Assembly: GCF_036864975.1 (NCBI RefSeq) | Contig: NZ_CP104311.1 | Span: 3,227,513 to 3,291,512, forward strand | Source of the DNA: Methylococcus capsulatus | Lineage (GTDB): Bacteria > Pseudomonadota > Gammaproteobacteria > Methylococcales > Methylococcaceae | DNA: 64,000 bases | Direction: 5' to 3' | Shown: piece by piece, positions 55,812 to 64,000 of the stretch | How the letters are laid out: each line of letters starts with the position of its first letter | Position numbering within the stretch: position 1 is the first letter of the stretch | Translations under genes and position numbers: made by a program | The notes under the pieces: model-generated | The model's database searches: none | What the model was told of the DNA's origin: nothing | What the model saw: only the letters and a program-made list of their open reading frames with translations

Positions 55812-57503
55812 CTATTCGATGGAAAATTCGCGCATCATGCCCATGTCCTCATGCTCCAGGTTGTGGCAGTGGTACATGAACAAGCCTTTGAAGTCCTGGA
55901 ACGGCTTGATCAGACGGATCCGCTCGCCGGGCATCGCCAACACGGTGTCCTTCCAGCCGGTGTCGACGAAACCGTCACGAACGCTTGCATAATCGCCCAG
56001 CACCGCGCTGTTCACGGTGCGGCTGATGATCTGGAAGGGCTGGCCGTGCAGGTGGATGGGATGCGCCATGGACATCATCATCCCCATGCCGCCGCTCCCG
56101 CCCATCATCCCCATGCCGCGATGCCCCATCATGCCCATTCCCATGCCACCGTGCATGCCCATGCCATGCCCGCCGCCGTGCTCCATGCCATCTTCCGGAC
56201 CACCGTGGCCGTGGAATATCTCCAGCAATTGAACGCTGCCCAACGGAATCCTCTCGAACGGCTGCAGATCGTCATGGGCATAGGGGCGCCGATTGAGCAG
56301 CATGGACATCGGTCCTTCCGAAATCTCCAGGGGCACCGGTTTGTCCGGATTGGCAGTATCGGCCAGGGTGTAGCGGGAAATCTTTGCAAGGCGCCGTGGC
56401 AGGCCGGGACTTTCGCTCACCCGCCGGCCCACCCGAACCGTAAACAACGGGTAATCGCTGCCGGGGGGCAGAGCACTGTGCATCATCTCGCCCATCATCC
56501 GCCGCGCCATCATAGGAAAAGCTCCCGAAAATGGCAGGCTCCGCATGACCAGCTGAGAGCCGACGGCGCGCCCGCTGAAATCCATCCACACGTCCAGACG
56601 CTCACCCGGCGCGAGCATCACGTAGGGCTTGCTTTCCGGCGTTTCCAGCAGGCCGCCGTCGGTACCGATGACCGTCACAGGCGTGGCATCATCCCAGCCC
56701 AGCTTGTAGATGCGGGCGTTCGAGCCGTTCATGAGCCTGAACCGGTAGGCCCGGCTCGCTACCTCGACCGCGAAATCCGGGCGGCCATTGACCAGAATGC
56801 GGTCACCATGGAACCCCATCATCCGCTCGTGCATATGGCGGACATAGACGAGCTGGTTGTCAGCGTCGAAGCGCCGGTCCTGCAGTACGATGGGGATCTC
56901 GTATTCCCCCGCCGGCAGACCGAGCGCCGCCTCCTCTTCGTCGTTCACCAGAATGCCGCCGGCCAGGCCGTGATAGACCTGCCGTCCCGTGAGCTCGTGG
57001 GGATGCGGATGATAGATATTGAAACTCGCCCGGTTGAGCACCTCGAATTCGTAGACGAACGTCTCTCCCGGCTCCATCGCATACATCGGGTGACCGTCCA
57101 TCAGCGCCGGGACGTGCATACCGTGCCAATGGGCGATGGTCGGCTCGGACAGCTCGTTGCGGAAATGGATGCGCACCTTCTGCCCCTTATGCAGGCGCAT
57201 GAGCGGACCCAGATAAGATCCCGGCAGTTGGGTCAGTGTGTCTTCCGGGCCTTTCATCAGCCGCCCGGCATACTGCAGAACCCGGGTCGGCTGACCAGGC
57301 AGGATGGATACCGCGGACTGGCGGGCCGCCAGCTCGATTTCCACGTCTGGTTGAAATGCGGGCGATGCTTTGTTCGGGCTGAGTTTCGGACCGCCCGCCA
57401 TGGTCATCGCCTGCGCCCAGGCCGGCACTCCGGCGAAAGCGAACAGCCCAAGACTGGTATGGCGGAGAAAACGGCGGCGTGACAGATGGATGCTGGACGG
57501 CAT
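55812..57503 (-). CDS. Multicopper oxidase with Met-rich insert (CueO-like)
   Basis: 563 aa three-cupredoxin oxidase. Tat signal SRRRFLRHTSLG at residues 8-19. Copper ligands: HWHG, HPHPHE, HPIHLHG (481-487) and HCHNLEHEDMGMM. A 50-residue insert at 431-480, just before HPIHLHG, holds about 15 Met and 6 His in Gly-rich repeats (GMGM, GGMGMGMMG), the kind of Met-rich segment used by CueO to handle Cu(I). Probably periplasmic cuprous oxidase/copper tolerance. Divergent from the NlpE-like gene. Confidence 0.92.
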   Translation of the reverse strand: MPSSIHLSRRRFLRHTSLGLFAFAGVPAWAQAMTMAGGPKLSPNKASPAFQPDVEIELAARQSAVSILPGQPTRVLQYAGRLMKGPEDTLTQLPGSYLGPLMRLHKGQKVRIHFRNELSEPTIAHWHGMHVPALMDGHPMYAMEPGETFVYEFEVLNRASFNIYHPHPHELTGRQVYHGLAGGILVNDEEEAALGLPAGEYEIPIVLQDRRFDADNQLVYVRHMHERMMGFHGDRILVNGRPDFAVEVASRAYRFRLMNGSNARIYKLGWDDATPVTVIGTDGGLLETPESKPYVMLAPGERLDVWMDFSGRAVGSQLVMRSLPFSGAFPMMARRMMGEMMHSALPPGSDYPLFTVRVGRRVSESPGLPRRLAKISRYTLADTANPDKPVPLEISEGPMSMLLNRRPYAHDDLQPFERIPLGSVQLLEIFHGHGGPEDGMEHGGGHGMGMHGGMGMGMMGHRGMGMMGGSGGMGMMMSMAHPIHLHGQPFQIISRTVNSAVLGDYASVRDGFVDTGWKDTVLAMPGERIRLIKPFQDFKGLFMYHCHNLEHEDMGMMREFSIE

Positions 57504-57918
57504 AACCCCTCCTCTTCGACCTCGAGGTCACTTTAGTTATGGCAAACCTTCCCCTGCTGCAGGCACTGCCAGCCGGGAGGTTAGTGCTGGACGGGCCTCG
57601 CACGCACAGCGAACGGATGCCCTTGGCAGCATTGTATATAAGTTTCCGATGATATCGACATCCGGTCCCCAATGCGGTGTACCGAACCCCCTCGTCCTAA
57701 AGCCACCGGGCTGCTCTTGCAACAGCACACCCAGACCGCGCAGGACCTGCCGCCGTTGCCATCCGAACAACCGGCCGGATATGCCCCGAACGTAACGAGT
57801 ATGTGAAAATTAGACCCTGGCGCGCGGAACCTTGGCCTTACGCAAACTTCGCGTCCGTTGACACCGGCGCCGAGCAAATCGACCTTCGGTAACCCCAATG
57901 CAGACATTGAACGGAAAA
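57504..57918. other. 415-base divergent intergenic region between copper genes
   Basis: No convincing gene. Contains GAGGAGGGG as the oxidase ribosome-binding site, a perfect 12-bp palindrome GACCTCGAGGTC (57518-57529), an interrupted AACCTTCCC/GGGAGGTT dyad near 57544-57583, a TATATAA stretch near 57637, and TTGACA at 57858-57863 without an obvious -10. These are candidate control sites for copper-responsive regulation; none matches a known consensus well. Confidence 0.4.
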
Positions 57919-58434
57919 ATGATCAAAAAGGCATCCTTCCTCGTTTTCATCGCGCTGCTGGGCGCGATCCCGCCGGCCGGGGCGGAAAGCGACAAAGAGC
58001 TACAGGAAAAAGCCCTCAAGGCACGGGAACTGGGCCACCATGGTGGCATGGACCATGCGGCGCATGCCGACGAGGAAACGAGGGGCAAATTCCGCGGCGT
58101 CTTCTACGGCTACCTGCCATGCCAGGAAGACAACTGCGACGGACTGAAAATGACCTTGTCGCTGAACGACAAAGACCGTTACCTGCTGGTGATCCAACCG
58201 GCGAAGCCGCAAAATCGGGAATCCTTCGAAAAAGGCAAATACCAGTGGGACGAGAAGAACGGCATCGTGCTGCTGACCCCCAACAAAGAGGCACCGCCGC
58301 GCCGCCTCGCCATCAAGGATGAGAGCACCCTGATCTATCTGGCCAGTGACGGCAAGCCGCTGCCCGGCGACCAGGACCGGTACCGGCTGGAGCGGAGCGA
58401 CAAGGCCGGCAACCGGGAAATGCACATTCATTGA
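57919..58434 (+). CDS. NlpE-like, His-rich periplasmic protein
   Basis: 171 aa from ATG 57919 (ATG 57898 in frame is an alternative). Signal peptide (KKASFLVFIALLGAIPPAGA) without a lipobox. A His-rich segment (HHGGMDHAAHADE) precedes an NlpE N-terminal-like domain: FRGVFYGYLPCQEDNCDGLKMTL resembles the YxGxLPCxDC signature of NlpE copper/surface-sensing lipoproteins, but with two extra residues in the Cys motif. The C-terminus is MHIH. Divergent from the multicopper oxidase, suggesting a copper role. Confidence 0.75.
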   Translation: MIKKASFLVFIALLGAIPPAGAESDKELQEKALKARELGHHGGMDHAAHADEETRGKFRGVFYGYLPCQEDNCDGLKMTLSLNDKDRYLLVIQPAKPQNRESFEKGKYQWDEKNGIVLLTPNKEAPPRRLAIKDESTLIYLASDGKPLPGDQDRYRLERSDKAGNREMHIH

Positions 58435-58530
58435 TGACGCCGGAACTGCCGCACCGGCAAAATCCTGCTGACTTGCGCAGCCATATCCCGATAAAATGGA
58501 AAATTTTCCAGCCGCCCAAACGATCCCTCC

Positions 58531-60282
58531 ATGCGCACCTCCCAATTCCCCTTGAGCACCCTGAAGGAAACCCCCTCCGACGCCGAGATCGTCAGTCATC
58601 AGCTGATGCTGCGCGCCGGCCTGATCCGGAAACTGGCGGCGGGGCTGTACACTTGGCTGCCGCTGGGACTGAAGGTGCTGCACAAGGTCGAACGGGTGGT
58701 GCGCGAGGAGATGGATAGAGCCGGGGCCTTGGAAGTACTGATGCCGGTGGTCCAGCCCGCCGAGCTGTGGCAGGAATCCGGCCGCTGGGAGCAGTACGGA
58801 CCGGAGCTGGCACGTTTGCACGACCGCCATGACCGGCCATTCTGCCTCGGGCCGACCCACGAGGAAATCATCACCGATCTGGCCCGCAACGAATTGAAAA
58901 GCTACCGGCAGCTCCCGGTCAACTTTTACCAGATCCAGACCAAATTCCGCGACGAGATCCGACCGCGCTTCGGGGTGATGCGGGCGCGCGAGTTCATCAT
59001 GAAAGACGCTTATTCCTTCCACCTCGATCAGGAGTCGCTGACCCAGACCTACGATGCCATGTACGTGGCCTACAGCAACATCTTCAGCCGGCTGGGGCTG
59101 AAGTTCCGCGCGGTGCTGGCGGACACCGGTGCCATCGGCGGCAGCCATTCGCACGAGTTCCACGTGCTGGCCGATTCCGGCGAGGACACCATCGCCTTCT
59201 CCACGGCCAGCGATTACGCCGCCAACGTCGAACAAGCCGAGGCGGTCGCACCCATAGCGACGCGCCCAACACCTACCGCCGCACTGCTCAAGGTGGAAAC
59301 GCCGGGCAAGAAAACCATCGCCGACGTAAGCGAATTTCTCGGGGTCCCGGCTGCCAAGATCCTCAAGACCATCGCGGTCATGCAGACCATCGTTGACGCC
59401 GACGGGTTGGACCGGGACGTGTTCGTGAAGGTCCTGCTGCGTGGCGACCATGAGCTGAACGAGATCAAGCTGGGAAAGGTGCTGGGACGCTTCCGCTTCG
59501 CCAGCGAGGAAGAGATCGAACGCCACATGGGCTGCCGTCCCGGCTACATCGGCCCGCTGAACCTGCCGGCCGGCACGGCTTTCGGCCCGGTCTATGCCGA
59601 CCACGCCGTGGCGGTGATGAGCGATTTCGTCTGCGGCGCCAACGAGGCCGGCTACCACTTCACCGGTGTCAACTGGGAGCGCGATCTGCCGCTGCCGCAG
59701 GACGAGTATGTGCGTGATCTCCGCAACGTGGTCGAGGGCGACCCCAGTCCGGACGGCCTGGGCACCCTGCGGATCGCACGAGGCATCGAGGTCGGCCACA
59801 TCTTCCAGCTCGGCACGAAGTACAGCGCGGCGCTGAACGCCACCGTACTCAACGAGGAAGGCCGCAGCCAAGTCATGCTGATGGGCTGCTACGGCATCGG
59901 CGTTTCCCGGGTCGTCGCGGCGGCGATCGAGCAGAACCACGACGAACGCGGCATCATCTGGCCGGAAGCCCTGGCGCCATTCCAGGTAGCGCTCTGCCCG
60001 ATCAACATGCAGGCTTCGGAGCGGGTACAGGCGGCCACCGAGCGGCTCTACGCCGAGTTCTCGGCCGCCGGCTTCGAGGTGCTGTACGACGACCGCAAGG
60101 CCCGTCCCGGCGTGATGTTCGCCGACATGGAGCTGATCGGCATTCCGCACCGTATCGTCATCAGCGAGCGCGGGCTGGACGCAGGCACGCTGGAATACAA
60201 GGGCCGCCAGGATGCCGACAGCCAGCCGATCGGCATCGACGGGGTCGTCGAATTCCTCCGCGACCGTTTGGAAACCCGGTAA
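58531..60282 (+). CDS. proS: Prolyl-tRNA synthetase
   Basis: 583 aa class II synthetase of the bacterial type with the INS editing domain inserted (about 225-405). Class motifs: [45 protein letters not shown] (motif 2), and [20 protein letters not shown] (motif 3). A C-terminal anticodon domain ends at FLRDRLE. ATG at 58531, 96 bases after the NlpE-like gene. Confidence 0.97.
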   Translation: MRTSQFPLSTLKETPSDAEIVSHQLMLRAGLIRKLAAGLYTWLPLGLKVLHKVERVVREEMDRAGALEVLMPVVQPAELWQESGRWEQYGPELARLHDRHDRPFCLGPTHEEIITDLARNELKSYRQLPVNFYQIQTKFRDEIRPRFGVMRAREFIMKDAYSFHLDQESLTQTYDAMYVAYSNIFSRLGLKFRAVLADTGAIGGSHSHEFHVLADSGEDTIAFSTASDYAANVEQAEAVAPIATRPTPTAALLKVETPGKKTIADVSEFLGVPAAKILKTIAVMQTIVDADGLDRDVFVKVLLRGDHELNEIKLGKVLGRFRFASEEEIERHMGCRPGYIGPLNLPAGTAFGPVYADHAVAVMSDFVCGANEAGYHFTGVNWERDLPLPQDEYVRDLRNVVEGDPSPDGLGTLRIARGIEVGHIFQLGTKYSAALNATVLNEEGRSQVMLMGCYGIGVSRVVAAAIEQNHDERGIIWPEALAPFQVALCPINMQASERVQAATERLYAEFSAAGFEVLYDDRKARPGVMFADMELIGIPHRIVISERGLDAGTLEYKGRQDADSQPIGIDGVVEFLRDRLETR

Positions 60283-60338
60283 GCATCACCTGCATTCGTA
60301 TAGAATGCGCAAGTTTCAGCCACGACTTTAGAAATCCT

Positions 60339-60898
60339 GTGGAAAATTTTCACGGCACAACCATCGTTTCCGTCCGCCGGGGAGACCGGGTGGTCATCGG
60401 CGGGGATGGCCAGGTCACGCTCGGCAATACGATCATGAAAGGCAACGCACGGAAGGTGCGCCGCCTCTACAACGGCCGAGTACTGGCGGGTTTCGCCGGT
60501 GCCACGGCCGATGCCTTCACCCTGTTCGAGCGCTTCGAGGGCCAGTTGGAAAAGCACCGCGGCAACCTCACCAAGGCCGCGGTGGAGTTGGTCAAGGACT
60601 GGCGCACCGATCGTATGTTGCGCCGTCTGGAAGCCCTGCTGGCCATCGCCGACGACAAGGCTTCGCTGATCATTTCGGGTAACGGTGACGTGATCGAGCC
60701 GGAAAACGGCCTGATCGCGATCGGTTCCGGTGGCCCCTTCGCCCAGTCGGCGGCACGCGCGCTGCTGGAAAACACCGAGCTCGACGCCCGCGACATCGTC
60801 GAGCGGTCATTGATCATCGCCGCCGACATCTGTATTTACACCAACCACAATCTGACCATCGAAGAACTCGAGACCGGCCGGAATTCCGGTAATCCAGC

Positions 60899-60902
<4 letters not shown>
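60339..60902 (+). CDS. hslV: HslV, ATP-dependent protease proteolytic subunit
   Basis: 187 aa threonine protease (20S-proteasome-like) of HslUV. The catalytic Thr is exposed after processing in [25 protein letters not shown]; also [17 protein letters not shown] and [25 protein letters not shown]. The start is GTG at 60339 with no clear SD. Overlaps hslU by four bases (ATGA). Confidence 0.95.
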
Positions 60903-62221
<1,319 letters not shown>

Positions 62222-62223
62222 CC

Positions 62224-62589
62224 ATGAACGATCCGATGCCTCTCACCATCACCCTGCACCGGGAAAGTCGCGTGCTCGAGATCACCTTCGACGACGGCAG
62301 CCGCTTCGAGCTGCCCTGTGAATACCTGCGGGTATATTCCCCCTCGGCGGAGGTGCGCGGTCATGGCCCAGGCCAGGAAACCCTGCCACTGGACAAAGAA
62401 GACGTGACCATCACGGCGCTCGATCCGGTCGGCCATTACGGCATCAAACCAACCTTCAGCGACGGCCACGACACCGGTATCTATACCTGGAAGCTACTGT
62501 ACGATCTTGGCCGGCATTACCACGCCCTCTGGCAAGAATACCTCGGTAAAGTGGCGGCGGCGGGCTGCAGCCGCAAGGCCGGCCATTGA
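62224..62589 (+). CDS. DUF971 (GBBH-like N-terminal) domain protein
   Basis: 121 aa. [38 protein letters not shown] and [31 protein letters not shown] are the DUF971 pattern, homologous to the N-terminal zinc domain of gamma-butyrobetaine hydroxylase and linked to iron-sulfur proteins in some lineages. Begins 3 bases after the hslU stop; a conserved neighbour of hslU and ubiE in proteobacteria. Function not established. Confidence 0.9.
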   Translation: MNDPMPLTITLHRESRVLEITFDDGSRFELPCEYLRVYSPSAEVRGHGPGQETLPLDKEDVTITALDPVGHYGIKPTFSDGHDTGIYTWKLLYDLGRHYHALWQEYLGKVAAAGCSRKAGH

Positions 62590-62618
62590 CCCCACGCCCC
62601 TTCGAGAACCCAACCCCC

Positions 62619-63365
62619 ATGAGTGAAAATACCACCCACTTCGGCTTCCGCACCGTACCCGAGCACGAAAAGGCGAGCATGGTCCGCGCCGTGTTCGATT
62701 CCGTCGCCGGCAAGTACGACGTCATGAACGACCTGATGTCCTTGGGCATCCACCGGATTTGGAAGCGGATCACCGTGGACCTGGCGCATGTCCGCTACGG
62801 CGAGAAGGTACTGGACCTGGCCGGAGGCACCGGCGACCTGACCGCCCTGTTCCGCAAGCGCGTCGGCGCCAAAGGCTTCGTGGTGCTGTCCGACATCAAC
62901 GCGGAAATGCTCAGACGCGGCCGCGACCGTATCATCGACGATGGTCTTGCCGAATCGGTGGCCTACGCCCAGATCGACGCGGAAAAACTGCCCTTTCCGG
63001 ACAACAGCTTCGACTGCATAAGCATCGGTTTCGGCCTGCGCAACGTCACACACAAGAACCAAGCCCTGAAGTCCATGTACCGGGCCCTCAAGCCGGGGGG
63101 ACGGGTCATCGTGCTGGAATTCTCCGAAGTTCATAATGAACTACTCAAGAAGGCCTACGATCTTTATTCGTTCAAGGTCTTGCCGTTTCTGGGCAAGCTC
63201 GTCGCGAACGACAGCGAGAGCTACCGTTACCTCGCCGAGTCGATCCGCATGCACCCCAACCAGGAGAAGCTCAAGACCATGATGGAGGGGGCCGGCTTCG
63301 AGCGCTGCGAATACTTCGACCTCATGCAGGGCATCGTTGCCGTGCACCGGGGCTATAAGTTCTGA
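62619..63365 (+). CDS. ubiE: Ubiquinone/menaquinone C-methyltransferase
   Basis: 248 aa SAM-dependent class I methyltransferase of quinone synthesis. [37 protein letters not shown] motif [32 protein letters not shown] and [15 protein letters not shown]. The start at 62619 ([10 protein letters not shown]) is preferred; a TTG 11 codons upstream overlaps the previous stop. Followed by ubiJ, the usual ubiE-ubiJ-ubiB order. Confidence 0.96.
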   Translation: MSENTTHFGFRTVPEHEKASMVRAVFDSVAGKYDVMNDLMSLGIHRIWKRITVDLAHVRYGEKVLDLAGGTGDLTALFRKRVGAKGFVVLSDINAEMLRRGRDRIIDDGLAESVAYAQIDAEKLPFPDNSFDCISIGFGLRNVTHKNQALKSMYRALKPGGRVIVLEFSEVHNELLKKAYDLYSFKVLPFLGKLVANDSESYRYLAESIRMHPNQEKLKTMMEGAGFERCEYFDLMQGIVAVHRGYKF

Positions 63366-63367
63366 AG

Positions 63368-64000
63368 ATGGCGGGAATGCTGAAACTCCTGATGGCGGCC
63401 GCCTTACGCGGGGCCATGGAGAAAGCTCTGTCGCGTCACATCGCCCTCGGCACGTCCAGCCGGGCACGGCTGGAAGCCCTGGCGGGCAAGACCTTGGCCC
63501 TGGTGCTGACGCCACCCGGTGTTGGCGTCCTGTTCTGCCCTACCCCTGACGGCATACAAGTGCTGCAGGAAAGCACCGACATGCCCGATGCGGTGATCGC
63601 GGGTTCACCCTTCACGCTGGCGCGGCTGGCGCTGAGCCGGGACCGTATCAGCCCCGGCACGGCCGGACCGCTGGTGCTGGAAGGCGACACCGAAACCGCA
63701 AGACAGTTCTCCGCCTTGCTGCAAGACCTGGACATCCCTTGGGAAGCGATGTTCGCACGCTATCTGGGGCCGACGGCGGCCAGGAGCATCACGGACGCCG
63801 GTCAGGCGTTCCGCGACTGGAGCGCCGACCTCGCCACCACCCTGCGGTTGGACATCCGCGAGCTGCTGCAGGAAGAAACCCGGATCGTCCCCGCCGGCCC
63901 CGAGGCCGACGCGCTGTACACGGCGGTCGACCACCTGCGCGACGGCATCGCAAGGCTGGAAGCCAAGCTCGGCCGTATCGAAAAAACACTGCCTGCCGCT
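63368..64000 (+). CDS. ubiJ: UbiJ, ubiquinone biosynthesis accessory factor (SCP2 domain), 3' truncated
   Basis: An ATG at 63368, two bases after the ubiE stop, opens a frame that runs through the window end (211 codons seen). The N-terminal half is SCP2-like (LALVLTPPGVGVLFCPTPDG, IAGSPFTLARLALSRDR, LVLEGDTETARQFSALLQDLDIPWE), the C-terminal part a charged coiled coil (YTAVDHLRDGIARLEAKLGRIE). This fits UbiJ, which binds lipids and scaffolds the Ubi complex. It should end shortly beyond the window. Confidence 0.9.
   Translation, partial: MAGMLKLLMAAALRGAMEKALSRHIALGTSSRARLEALAGKTLALVLTPPGVGVLFCPTPDGIQVLQESTDMPDAVIAGSPFTLARLALSRDRISPGTAGPLVLEGDTETARQFSALLQDLDIPWEAMFARYLGPTAARSITDAGQAFRDWSADLATTLRLDIRELLQEETRIVPAGPEADALYTAVDHLRDGIARLEAKLGRIEKTLPAA

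Noticed and set aside
55764-57482. 572-codon open frame antisense to the multicopper oxidase
   Set aside because: His/Pro/Ala-rich product is the complement of the Met/Gly-rich oxidase; no independent start signals.
57370-57907. ORFs of 70-140 codons in the gap between the two copper genes
   Set aside because: They overlap the oxidase start or carry no SD; composition is not like proteins of this genome.
58000-60150. 716-codon open frame antisense to proS and the NlpE-like gene
   Set aside because: It mirrors a clear sense gene; the G/C-rich third positions of that gene keep the antisense frame free of stops. No recognisable protein.

Overview
The window reads as chromosomal backbone of a GC-rich gammaproteobacterium. 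The evidence is gene order: the hfq-hflX-hflK-hflC-hisZ-purA-(tRNA-Leu)-rnr-rlmB, yceD-rpmF-plsX-fabHDG-acpP-fabF-pabC-mltG-tmk-holB-pilZ-tatD, mla-murA-hisG-hisD and petABC-sspAB blocks all follow layouts I know from pseudomonads and enterics. Strong G/C third-position bias produces many long antisense open frames, which I discarded. The mix (separate short HisG plus HisZ, methylthioinosine-type MtnP, SoxYZ, copper oxidase) would fit a Methylococcaceae-like organism, but no methane-oxidation gene is present, so that placement is inference. I see no insertion sequence, prophage or CRISPR array.

Layout. 0-5.5 kb: end of a secreted serine protease, then sucA-sucB. 5.5-8.3 kb (minus): msrB-ppk1, the kinase carrying an extra N-terminal helix-hairpin-helix domain. 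8.4-10.7 kb (plus): cobalamin riboswitch, candidate terminator and a BtuB-type receptor. 10.7-14.7 kb (minus): petA-petB-petC (bc1 complex), preceded by a small coupled leader ORF, and sspA-sspB. 14.9-20.6 kb (minus): mlaF-mlaE-mlaD-mlaB (no mlaC), murA, hisG, hisD. 20.7-24.7 kb (minus): mtnA-crcB-interrupted small ORF-serS-hypothetical. 24.8-34.7 kb: the rnr/purA/hfl/hfq block with tRNA-Leu(CAG) on the opposite strand. 35-38.1 kb (plus): nagZ-hpt-mtnP and the divergent pair soxY/soxZ. 38.1-53.1 kb (minus): prfC, yoaA-like helicase, TPR lipoprotein, tatD-pilZ-holB-tmk-mltG-pabC, the fatty-acid synthesis cluster, rpmF and yceD. 53.1-57.5 kb: maf (plus), a lytic transglycosylase, purT and a Met-rich multicopper oxidase (minus). 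57.9-64 kb (plus): an NlpE-like His-rich protein, proS, hslVU, a DUF971 protein, ubiE and the start of ubiJ.

Genes that work together: mtnP, hpt and mtnA form a methylthioadenosine salvage route (hypoxanthine goes to Hpt, methylthioribose-1-phosphate to MtnA). The fab/acpP/plsX cluster feeds phospholipid synthesis, and the Mla transporter maintains outer-membrane lipid asymmetry. The multicopper oxidase and NlpE-like gene form a divergent periplasmic copper pair. SspA/SspB, HflKC, HslVU, RNase R and Hfq are quality-control and RNA-regulation functions. The most unusual items are the HhH-PPK1 fusion, the C-terminally extended fluoride channel followed by a coupled ORF with an in-frame TGA, the coupled petA leader ORF, the split divergent soxY/soxZ pair around a perfect palindrome, and a probably leaderless yceD-rpmF transcript.
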